The position numbers were made by a program, and so were the translations under genes. A stretch of DNA of 29,639 nt. Source: Candidatus Sumerlaeota bacterium. GTDB lineage: Bacteria > Sumerlaeota > Sumerlaeia > JADFCT01. This document shows positions 8,075 through 14,175 of the stretch, one piece after another (the first letter of the stretch is position 1; each line of letters begins with the position of its first letter). Below the pieces are notes generated by a model, which had not been told where the DNA came from, did no database searches, and saw nothing but the letters and a program-made list of their open reading frames with translations. The DNA lies in contig JAPLSP010000099.1 of NCBI GenBank assembly GCA_026398575.1, positions 1 through 29,639 of the forward strand, written 5' to 3'.

Positions 8075-8458
8075 ATGCTGGATGTGATGTCGGATACGAC
8101 AGTTTGGGTGGAATATCTTCGTTTTGGCAAAGGCGCCGCGAGTGAAGTTTTAGATGGCCTGATGGAAAAGGACCAAGTTGTGATTTGCGGCGTAGTGGAA
8201 ATGGAATTGTTGCGTGGCGTTTGTCCACATGAACGTTCCCGATTGAAAGGCCTTTTGAGCGCCTTGCGCTTTGTTGAGATTCTGCGAGTGGATTTCATTG
8301 TTGCGGGAGAACGTTTGTGCCAACTGCGGGAAAAGGGCGTGACAGTTCCAGCTACGGACGCATTGATTGCAGCTGTGTGCAAGCGGCATGACCTGCCTTT
8401 GCTGACGCTAGACGACCATTATAAGCGCTTCCCTGAAGTTAAGCGACTTACCCTTTAA
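8075..8458 (+). CDS. vapC: VapC-type PIN-domain ribonuclease toxin
   Basis: A 127-residue PIN-domain protein. The metal-binding acidic residues are at the expected places: Asp in MSDTTVWVEYL near the N-terminus, Glu in CGVVEMELLRG, Asp in VPATDALIAA and Asp in LTLDDHYKRF. VapC toxins cleave specific tRNA or rRNA sites and are neutralised by VapB. GGAAAGGA about 8 nt upstream supports the ATG at 8075. All catalytic residues are present, so it is probably active. No antisense or second antitoxin is seen. Confidence 0.88.
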   Translation: MLDVMSDTTVWVEYLRFGKGAASEVLDGLMEKDQVVICGVVEMELLRGVCPHERSRLKGLLSALRFVEILRVDFIVAGERLCQLREKGVTVPATDALIAAVCKRHDLPLLTLDDHYKRFPEVKRLTL

Positions 8459-8472
8459 AAATTGAAATAACC

Positions 8473-8799
8473 GTGCTCATAAAGTATCGCACAGCTATGG
8501 CCTTATCTCAAACCAGTTTATTGCCCGCTCTGTTCGTTCAGGGCGATGACCGGTTCGAGGCGCTTGACGCGGCGATCATGAAGCCGGTCGAGTCCGTGCC
8601 GCCGCGGCGCTGGTGGATTACGTTCCTGTGTTCCGGATCGCTGGCGGGCGTGTTTTTGTTTTGCTTTGTCTATACGATTTTCAGCGGCATTGGCACGTGG
8701 GGACTCAACCGCCCTATGGGATGGGGCTTCGACATCACCAATTTTGTCTTCTGGATCGGCATCGGGCACGCCGGGACGCTGATCAGCGCAGGAGATTGA
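8473..8799 (+). pseudogene. actC: actC remnant: N-terminal part of NrfD/PsrC-like membrane subunit
   Basis: ActC is a quinol-binding membrane subunit of alternative complex III with about ten helices. Only the first part is present: RRWWITFLCSGSLAGVFLFC, then TWGLNRPMGWGFDITNFVFW and IGIGHAGTLISA, which match the first two helices and their linker. A stop follows two codons after LISA, and the sequence runs straight into repeat DNA. More than three quarters of the protein is gone. The frame opens with GTG at 8473; an ATG at 8497 is an alternative start, and neither has a good ribosome binding site. actD and actE, which normally follow, cannot be found. Confidence 0.78.
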
Positions 8800-8838
8800 A
8801 TGTAAAATGTAAAATGAGAAATGAGAAATTGAAAATGA
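8800..8838. repeat. AAAATGAGAAATGAGAAATG-type simple repeat tract
   Basis: Immediately after the truncated actC lies a run of near-repeated words (ATGTAAAATGTAAAATGAGA, then AATGAGAAATTGAAAATG). A longer run of the same heptamer (GAGAAAT) occurs at 13331-13375. In both places it precedes a copy of the same inverted repeat, so the tract is probably part of a larger repeat element. Confidence 0.7.
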
Positions 8839-8881
8839 AAGCGCTGGCTTTGGGCGCCTGAGCATTTGGAAATGAGTCGCT

Positions 8882-8980
8882 CATGAAACCGGTTTCACCC
8901 AAAATGAATGAAAATCCCGCGCGGAGACGCAGAGGCGCGGAGTTTTATTTCTTTGCGTCTCCGCGTCTTTGCGCGAGGAA
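8882..8980. repeat. Inverted-repeat element, copy A (GACGCAGAGGCGCGGAG family)
   Basis: The element runs from CATGAAACCGGTTTCACC to TTGCGCGAGGAAATG. Its core is a hairpin whose left arm reads CGCGCGGAGACGCAGAGG and right arm GCGTCTCCGCGTCTTTGCGC around TTTTATTTCTTT. A second copy at 13383-13485 aligns along its full length with scattered substitutions. It separates the broken actC from the actF remnant, exactly where actD and actE should be. Confidence 0.85.
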
Positions 8981-8998
8981 ATGTAGTTTTTGAAGTAG

Positions 8999-9712
8999 AT
9001 GGCAGGCGGATTGCGAATGGGAGATGCTCTGACGAGCAAAACAATTGCCGTGCATGAAGATGATCTGAAATATGAGAGGCTGAATCCGGCGCCGGGGCAG
9101 TGGCTGATGCGGCGCGTGGGTATGCCGATGGCGATCGCGGGCGCGGCGTTGAGCGCGCGGGCGCTGGCAAGCGACCGTGCGCTGTTCGGCTCGGGCTATC
9201 TGCTCGGATTTTGCTTTGTGTGGAGCGTGACGGTAGGCGCGCTCTTCTATCTCAGTTTGCATTATATCACGCATGCGGTGTGGTCGTCGGTTTACCGGCG
9301 GATTGTCGAGATGCTGGCCGCCCTCATGCCGCTGTTGGCGGTGATGTTCATTCCCGTGTTGTTTTTGTCGCCGCAGGTGTTCGCGTGGCTGGATCCGGAC
9401 GTTGTGCGCGGGGACCCGGCGATTGCGCATAAGGCGGCGTATCTGAATCTGCCTTTCTTCCTCGCGCTGGCGGGGCAGTGGCTGGATTTGCACTGGATCA
9501 TCATGCCGGAGGCGCGCGTGGGGAACGGCGGCGCGGCCGGCGATATAGCAGGCGGCGGGAGCGCGGCGCCTTTGCTCCCCTGGCAGGAGATCGGCCCGTT
9601 TTTGCTGCTGACGGGCGTGGCGGTTTTGGTGTTTGGATATCTGCTGACGAAGATGCGGCCCGTGGCGGTGGGCGATCCAATGCTGGAAGCATCGCGGAGG
9701 TTTCATTTATGA
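8999..9712 (+). CDS. actF: actF remnant with in-frame central deletion (alternative complex III membrane subunit)
   Basis: The ORF is 237 residues, whereas ActF proteins are usually about 400. The first part (residues about 58-154) matches the ActF N-terminal half: DRALFGSGYLLGF, GALFYLSLHYITHAVWSSVY and HKAAYLNLPFF. At about residue 155 (near 9460) it jumps in frame to the C-terminal end, LALAGQWLDLHWIIMPEA, then VFGYLLTKMRPVAVGDPMLE. The central helices are lost without a frameshift. Downstream of repeat copy A and upstream of another inverted repeat. A shortened membrane protein could still be made, but quinol-oxidoreductase assembly looks impossible without the other subunits. Confidence 0.75.
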   Translation: MAGGLRMGDALTSKTIAVHEDDLKYERLNPAPGQWLMRRVGMPMAIAGAALSARALASDRALFGSGYLLGFCFVWSVTVGALFYLSLHYITHAVWSSVYRRIVEMLAALMPLLAVMFIPVLFLSPQVFAWLDPDVVRGDPAIAHKAAYLNLPFFLALAGQWLDLHWIIMPEARVGNGGAAGDIAGGGSAAPLLPWQEIGPFLLLTGVAVLVFGYLLTKMRPVAVGDPMLEASRRFHL

Positions 9713-9733
9713 GGAATAATGAAGCTATGATTT

Positions 9734-9792
9734 ATTCACCACAGAGACACAGAGAAAGCAAGTGTGCCTTTCTCTGTGCCTCTGTGGTGAAT
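9734..9792. repeat. Inverted repeat (CACCACAGAGACACAGAG family)
   Basis: Arms of 25 bp at 9734-9758 and 9768-9792 (ATTCACCACAGAGACACAGA ... TCTGTGCCTCTGTGGTGAAT) are reverse complements with one mismatch, around a 9-bp loop. The right arm forms the apparent first codons of the sco remnant. This suggests the element landed at, or replaced, the original sco start. Confidence 0.88.
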
Positions 9793-10309
9793 ATATTGCG
9801 ATTGTTTTGTTCTTCGCCGCTGCCTTTGTTGGCTATACGCAGGCCACAAATTCCGCAGGCGGCGCGGACATGAAACCGCCCGATATTGGCGTGGATGAAA
9901 AGGTTGGCGCGGTGGTTTCTCTGGATCTGAAATTTTATGACAAGGAAGGTAAAGAGCAAACGCTGGCGCAGCTGATCAATGGCAAGCCCGTCATTCTGGC
10001 GCTGGTTTATTACCGCTGCCCGAGTATTTGTCCGATTACGCTGCACAGTTTGAATTCACGATGGCGCTGAGCGCGGCGGCGGCGGAGCGAATAACGACGG
10101 CGCGCGAGCGCAGCGGCTGGCTGGCAGTGTGCCTCGGATATAATCCCAAGAGCGGCGTTGTGCCGTTGATACTGAGAGCGGTCGCGGCCGCGACGCTGCT
10201 GATCGTTCTAGCGTTCGCCGGATTCGCCGTCTTCGGCGGGCGCAAAAAAGTGGCGGACAGAGCCATTGCAGACGATGACAGCGCAAAAATTGATGAAAGT
10301 CAGATGTGA
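9762..10309 (+). pseudogene. sco remnant: SCO1/SenC copper chaperone with middle deleted
   Basis: SCO proteins deliver copper to the CuA site of cytochrome oxidase. The N-terminal piece has a membrane anchor (IAIVLFFAAAFVGY), then DIGVDEKVGAVVSLDLKF and GKPVILALVYYRCPSICP with the CxxxC copper site. That frame stops at 10070. A second frame, open to 10309, gives the family's C-terminus: MALSAAAAERI, CLGYNPKSGVVP and a final transmembrane helix with GGRKK, as in SCO proteins of act/cox loci. The join lies near 10050-10062, and about 130 residues of thioredoxin fold, including the conserved His, are absent. The apparent start lies inside an inverted repeat. Confidence 0.72.
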
Positions 10310-10311
10310 CT

Positions 10312-11314
10312 ATGGCGATGAACTCGAGGGCGCCCGAGGGCGCCCGAGGGCGCCCTTCCCAGTTTTTATAAAGACTCCGGCGGGCGGCGCGGGCTGGCGG
10401 CCTGGCTGCTGACAACCGATCACAAACGCATCGGGCTGATGTATTTCTGGATGATTGTTTCGTTTTTTGGCGTGGGGGTGTTGCTGGGCATTCTGATGCG
10501 CCTCGAACTGATTGCTCCCGGCGGGGCGATCATGAACGCCAAGTGGTATAACGCCACGTTCACGGTGCACGGCGTCATCATGATCTTCCTCGTCATCATC
10601 CCGAGCATTCCGGCCTCGTTCGGCAACTTCATGCTGCTGCTTCAGATCGGCGCGCGCGATGTTTTCATCCCCAAGCTCAACCTGCTCTCGTGGTACTGCT
10701 ACGTCACGGGGGCGATCCTGGTCGTTACGTCACTCTTCACCGGGGGCGGCGCGCCCGACACGGGATGGACGTTCTACGTTCCCTACAGCGTCGAGACGAG
10801 CACGAACGTGACGCTGGGTCTGACGGGAGTCTTCATCATTGGAATGTCCTCGATCCTGACGGGCCTGAATTTCATCACGACGATTCACCGTCTGCGCGCG
10901 CCGGGAATGACGTTTTTCCGGATGCCGCTGTTTATATGGGCCCTCTATGGAACGAGTTGGATTCAGGTCATTGCGACGCCCATCCTTGCCATCACGCTGA
11001 TGCTGGTCATTCTCGAACGCGTTTTCGGTCTGCCGATTTTCGACGCGCGCCTGGGCGGCGATCCGCTGCTGTATCAGCATCTGTTCTGGATTTATTCACA
11101 CCCGGCGGTCTATATCTTTATCGCGGCGTGTTACTATTGGTTCCCGAAGATATTCGGGCGCATGTATCGCGAGAAAACCGCCGTCGTGGGCGCCGTCATT
11201 TTCTTTATCGGCTTCAACCTGCTCTATTTCACGATGTTCATCCTGGGCTATGAAGGCATGCCGCGGCGGTATTTCGATTTTCCGCACAAGACGGTTTTTT
11301 CTCAGTCTGGATAG
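10312..11314 (+). pseudogene. coxA: coxA remnant: haem-copper oxidase subunit I lacking catalytic helices
   Basis: Subunit I normally carries haem a, haem a3 and CuB. The frame from 10358 onward reads AAWLLTTDHKRIGLMYFW, the usual first helix. FTVHGVIMIF supplies the haem a ligand His. Helices III-VI follow to YQHLFWIYSHPAVYI with the first CuB ligand. At about 11115 the sequence jumps in frame to CYYWFPKIFGRMYREK and YEGMPRRYFDF near the end. The HH pair of CuB and the HxH pair for the haems (AHFHY in relatives) are missing with about 150 residues. The likely ATGs (10312 or 10318) are out of frame with the rest because of the decamer array at 10326-10355. Confidence 0.85.
10326..10355 (+). 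repeat. Three tandem copies of a 10-bp unit at the start of coxA
   Basis: GAGGGCGCCC occurs three times in perfect tandem at 10326-10335, 10336-10345 and 10346-10355. With three copies the ATGs at 10312 and 10318 run into a stop. With two copies they would read MNSRAPEGALPSFYKDSGG and continue straight into the CoxA frame. A one-unit expansion, which shifts the frame by one base, therefore explains the missing start. Confidence 0.9.
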
Positions 11315-11541
11315 GGTTATTGATTCTGACGGGCATTACGGTGATGGCGTCGCAGCTTCGGATGGGCTCATGGAGCACGGTCGTGGCGATTGTGATCGCT
11401 TCAGCCAAATCGAGCCTGGTGCTTCTGTTCTTTATGGGATTAAGATATGAGCGACCGGTTCTTCGGTGGATGTTTCTGGTGGCGATTTTGAGTTTCATGA
11501 TTTTTCTGGGATTGACGTATGTGGATTATCTGACGCGGTAG
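11293..11541 (+). pseudogene. coxD remnant: small subunit IV of caa3-type oxidase
   Basis: The frame reads VWIGLLILTGITV, then SQLRMGSWSTVVAIVIAS, LVLLFFMGLRYERPVLRWMF and FLGLTYVDYLTR, the pattern of prokaryotic cytochrome oxidase subunit IV with helices two and three. The N-terminal helix is missing. The reading is already open as it emerges from the coxA end near 11290-11308, around a TTTTTT run. CoxC (subunit III), expected between the two, is wholly absent. A TTG at 11320 could serve as a start but has no clear ribosome binding site. Confidence 0.7.
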
Positions 11542-11563
11542 AGGCGGATTTTCGAGTCGGACT

Positions 11564-11597
11564 GGTCAGACGCGTCGGACGGGTCAGACGCGTCGGA
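11564..11597. repeat. Tandem 18-bp repeat GGTCAGACGCGTCGGA
   Basis: Two copies of GGTCAGACGCGTCGGA lie at 11564-11579 and 11582-11597, preceded by the partial word GAGTCGGACT. The gap between coxD and coxB consists mainly of this repeat. Similar TCAGACGxGTCGGAC words occur as dispersed repeats in uncultured bacterial genomes (from general knowledge, not checked here). Confidence 0.75.
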
Positions 11598-11646
11598 TCA
11601 GCGGATCGGCGGGGCGCCTGAGCCAGTTGAGCGAGGATGAGCAGCT

Positions 11647-12387
11647 ATGTTTGAGATCGCTTCCACTGTCAGCCAAGTCAATCAGACGTTCTATTTTATC
11701 TTCGCCGTTTGCATCTTCTTCTTCATCGGCATCCCGGCGGCGATGATCTATTTCGTCGTGCGTTATCGGCGCGAACGCAACCCCGTGGTCACCGACATCG
11801 AAGGCGTCCGTTGGATGGAGGTTCTCTGGACGACTGTCCCGACGCTGCTGACGCTCGGCATGTTCTACTATGGATGGCTGGGCTTCATGGATTCGAGCCA
11901 CGCGCTGGAAGGCGCCACGGAAATCACTGTGACGGCGCGTAAATACAACTGGATGTTCAAGTACCCGAATGGCAAGGTCTTGACGGAGATGTACGTCGCC
12001 GCCGGGCGCCCCATGAAAGCCAATCTCACTACGGAGGACGTGATCCACAGTTTTTTCATTCCTGCCTTCCGGATTAAAGAAGACTGCGTTCCGGGGCAGA
12101 CGAATCATCTGACCTTCACGCCGCTGACGGAGGGCGCTTACGACATTTACTGCACGGAATATTGCGGGGCGGGGCATGCGACGATGCTTTCGCGCGTGGT
12201 GGCGATGCGGCCCAAGGATTACGATATCTGGTATAAAAGCCGCGAGAGCCAGAAGCCGATCAACCTGAAAGAGGCGCTGGCCGGACCGCCCGAGCTGCTC
12301 AAGCGGGGCGAGGTGGTCTATAAAACGAATTGTGTTTCGTGCCATGGTCCGAACAGGGATCAAGGCCTTCCGCGCGCGCATGGATGA
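11647..12387 (+). CDS. coxB: caa3-type cytochrome c oxidase subunit II with broken C-terminal haem domain
   Basis: Subunit II takes electrons from cytochrome c through the binuclear CuA centre. Two N-terminal helices (FYFIFAVCIFFFIGIPAAMI and VLWTTVPTLLTLGMFYYGW) precede the cupredoxin domain. All CuA ligands are present: His in DVIHSFFIP and the CTEYCGAGHATM motif. A C-terminal cytochrome c domain begins with the CxxCH site NCVSCHG, then the frame ends at 12387. Another frame (about 12356-12487) continues with MDEASVATGGVKPSF and WEALHRFCLRLAP, perhaps the end of this or another protein, so a deletion with frameshift lies near 12350-12370. It is the best-preserved gene of the cox group, but its catalytic partner coxA is dead. 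Confidence 0.85.
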   Translation: MFEIASTVSQVNQTFYFIFAVCIFFFIGIPAAMIYFVVRYRRERNPVVTDIEGVRWMEVLWTTVPTLLTLGMFYYGWLGFMDSSHALEGATEITVTARKYNWMFKYPNGKVLTEMYVAAGRPMKANLTTEDVIHSFFIPAFRIKEDCVPGQTNHLTFTPLTEGAYDIYCTEYCGAGHATMLSRVVAMRPKDYDIWYKSRESQKPINLKEALAGPPELLKRGEVVYKTNCVSCHGPNRDQGLPRAHG

Positions 12388-12489
12388 AGCCTCGGTCGCC
12401 ACCGGCGGCGTCAAGCCGTCATTCGCGGCGCTACCCGCGGGCGATTGGGAAGCGCTGCACCGCTTTTGTCTGCGATTGGCGCCATAACT

Positions 12490-12535
12490 GCAACCGCAGA
12501 GAACGCAAAGAACACAAAGAAAATTCAGAAAAGCA
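12490..12535. repeat. Repeat-like AACCGCAGAGAACGCAAAGA tract
   Basis: The words CCGCAGAG, AACGCAAAG and AACACAAAGAA follow one another between the coxB end and the ctaB remnant. They are of the same style as the CACAGAGACACAGAG arms at 9734-9792. Only a single arm is recognisable here, so it may be half of a former inverted repeat. Confidence 0.5.
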
Positions 12536-12568
12536 GGATTCTAAATCAAAAAATATTCAGGGTATTCG

Positions 12569-12982
12569 TTGCGCATTTCTTCCATTGTTCAGCTATTTCA
12601 GGTTCGTTTGTCCGCCGCGGTCGCGCTGACAGCGGCGGCGGGTTATTGGCTGGCGGCGGGGCGTTTGTCATGGAAGCTGGCGGCGGTTTGGCTGGGCGTT
12701 TTTGTTCTGGCTTGCGGAGCGTGCGCGCTGAATCAATATCAGGAACGCGCCGCCGCCGCCCGGATGCGGCGTACGCGCGGCCAGCCAATTTCTTCCGGGC
12801 GCCTTCTTCCCTCGACGGCGCTGGCGATTTCCATTGGTGTTTTGGCGTGCGGGGCCGGTTTTCTTTTTGCGTCTTGCGGATTTGTTTTGAAAGGGTGTTT
12901 CTTTGAATGGGATTTTATGGACGAGGTGGACGGAGTGGACTGGGACGAAGTGGGGCGCTTGGCTTTATGCGCTTGGCGTTGA
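12569..12982 (+). pseudogene. ctaB: ctaB remnant: protohaem IX farnesyltransferase (UbiA family), truncated
   Basis: CtaB makes haem O for haem-copper oxidases. The piece reads VQLFQVRLSAAVALTAAAGY, then ACALNQYQERAAAARMRRTR and GQPISSGRLLPSTAL. The allylic-diphosphate motif of the family is usually NQYQERxxDxRM; here the Asp is replaced by Ala in a run of GCC codons, so Mg-diphosphate binding is lost. After about residue 103 (near 12875) the family sequence ends and the frame runs through repeat DNA to a chance stop. About two thirds of the enzyme is missing. The TTG start at 12569 is weakly supported. Confidence 0.8.
12921..12955. repeat. GAGGTGGACGGAGTGGACTG-type tandem repeat
   Basis: ACGAGGTGGACGGAGTGGAC followed by TGGGACGAAGTGGGG repeats a degenerate 10-mer (GANGTGGACG). 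It lies at the 3' break of the ctaB remnant, like other repeat families at other breaks in this locus. Confidence 0.6.
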
Positions 12983-13039
12983 AAGGCTTGCCCGGCAACA
13001 GCAAGTCTGCATAATCCGCCAAAGAAAGGATGGATTGTC

Positions 13040-13328
13040 ATGAAGCGCGAAATTTATGTTTTTGTATTGGCGGCTTCTTTGGAAGACGGGCAATCGGCCG
13101 CACTTTGACAAGGGCGGCTATATCTACGTTGGCGGGATGATCTATATCATGGACGGCGGCACAGGCGAACTATGCATGGTCAGGCCGGACCCAACCAGCT
13201 ACCGTGAAGTGGCGCGGGCAAAGATGCTTGCGGCCAAGCCAATCTGGGCGCCGATGGCTTTCAGCGACGGGCTGCTGGTGATTCTCGATCAGAAGACAAT
13301 GAAATGCATGGATCTCAAAAACCCATGA
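13040..13328 (+). pseudogene. Remnant of a secreted PQQ-type (BamB-like) beta-propeller protein
   Basis: A strong ribosome binding site (AAGAAAGGATGG) precedes ATG at 13040 and a signal-like start, MKREIYVFVLAASL, which stops at 13108. A second frame, open to 13328, carries a beta-propeller end: KGGYIYVGGMIYIMDGGTGE, then LARAK-like VARAKMLAAKPIWAPMAFSD and ILDQKTMKCMDLKNP, as in PQQ-like repeat proteins. The signal end and the last blade are therefore joined with a frameshift and the middle is missing, the same pattern as in the oxidase genes just upstream. Function of the original protein unknown. Confidence 0.65.
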
Positions 13329-13330
13329 TA

Positions 13331-13375
13331 ATGAGAAATGATAAATGAGAAATGAGAAATGAGAAATGAGAAATG
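13331..13375. repeat. Tandem GAGAAAT heptamer array
   Basis: About five copies of GAGAAAT follow one another, one variant being GATAAAT. The array lies directly after the broken beta-propeller gene and before inverted-repeat copy B, the same order as at 8800-8980. Confidence 0.85.
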
Positions 13376-13382
13376 AATCACC

Positions 13383-13485
13383 CATGAAACGGGCTTCACT
13401 CAAAGTGAATGAAAATCTCGCGCAAAGACGCAGAGGCGCGGAGTTTTATTTCTTTGCATCTCCGCGTCTCTGCGCGAGGAATGGG
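13383..13485. repeat. Inverted-repeat element, copy B (GACGCAGAGGCGCGGAG family)
   Basis: It aligns with copy A at 8882-8980 from CATGAAAC to GCGCGAGGAAT; the shared core is GACGCAGAGGCGCGGAGTTT followed by TATTTCTTTGC. Differences are scattered point substitutions, several of them compensating within the arms (GCGCAAAGACGC here, GCGCGGAGACGC in copy A). Together with the heptamer array and the hairpin at 13587-13622 it fills the roughly 360 bp without a gene between 13329 and 13691. Confidence 0.85.
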
Positions 13486-13586
13486 AATTCTCGAAGCAGA
13501 AACGAGGAATGGGAATTATAGAATAATGAAACTTCGACGCTGGATGGAATGAGCCGGCGTTGGGCAAGATGAGTTGGAAAGATTAT

Positions 13587-13622
13587 ATTCCCGCAAGGGC
13601 TGCTTAGGCCCCTTGCGGGAAT
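13587..13622 (+). terminator. Strong hairpin, terminator-like
   Basis: ATTCCCGCAAGGG at 13587-13599 and CCCTTGCGGGAAT at 13610-13622 are perfect reverse complements (13 bp) with a 10-nt loop. The sequence after it, TTACTTTTC, is only moderately T-rich, so it may be a terminator for the upstream locus or an attenuator before the gene at 13692. Confidence 0.6.
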
Positions 13623-13691
13623 TTACTTTTCGGGGGATTCCACAAAATGATGCTCGCTGTCAGTCACTCACAAGCCTCGGGAGGAAGCGCC

Positions 13692-14060
13692 ATGACAGCG
13701 ACATCCCCAAAACCGCAAGACGCCCAGATCATAGCAATGACGTCGCGCCAGCCGATGCTGCGCGCGAAAGCGGAACGATTCGATTCCGACCGCGCGCGGG
13801 GCGCATGCGTCACGCTGCTCGAAGTGTGCGGACGCCTGCACGCAAAGCCGCCTCATTCGCGGCCTTATGAAGCGCGCGAAGAGTTGAAGGAATTCGGCGC
13901 GGCGATGTTCGCCACGCTGCGCGCGGTGGCGCCCCACGCCTCGAACGGCGCGCTTTCGGAGGCGGCGCTGGCCGTGACGCTGCTCTTCAGCGCATCGCGC
14001 GTGACCCTGGAGCCAATGACGGAAAGCGAATCGGGCAAGGTTGTGGCGCTGGGGAGATAG
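13692..14060 (+). CDS. Hypothetical protein, first gene of a phage-tail-like group
   Basis: The ATG at 13692 has GGGAGGA upstream; the open frame also extends to 13647 without better support. The product, about 122 residues, is mostly helical with a central stretch RGACVTLLEVCGRLHAKPPH and an alanine-rich C-terminal half. No signal peptide, membrane helix or known motif was seen. It lies just before two tail-like genes on the same strand, separated from them by a GGGACCTAA repeat. Function unknown. Confidence 0.5.
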   Translation: MTATSPKPQDAQIIAMTSRQPMLRAKAERFDSDRARGACVTLLEVCGRLHAKPPHSRPYEAREELKEFGAAMFATLRAVAPHASNGALSEAALAVTLLFSASRVTLEPMTESESGKVVALGR

Positions 14061-14076
14061 GCGGGAGAAGGGGGCA

Positions 14077-14108
14077 GGGACCTAAGGGACCTAAGGGACT
14101 TAAGGGAC
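14077..14108. repeat. Tandem GGGACCTAAG decamer array
   Basis: The array reads GGGACCTAAGGGACCTAAGG then GACTTAAGGGAC: about three units of a 10-mer with one C-to-T variant. It lies in the 115-bp gap between two genes of the tail-like group. Confidence 0.85.
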
Positions 14109-14175
14109 AGCATGGGGGCTGGTACTTTGGAGTGGGCTTTAGGAAAGCTTGGATGCCATATTGGGAGAAAAATTT

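Noticed and set aside
12350..12487. Separate gene for the GIKAFRARMDEASVATGG reading
   Set aside because: The frame has no own start site or ribosome binding site and directly follows the coxB break, so it is treated as a relic of coxB or a deleted neighbour.
13331..13485. CRISPR array
   Set aside because: The repeated units are 7 bp with no spacers, and the flanking element is a single inverted repeat. No cas gene is present.
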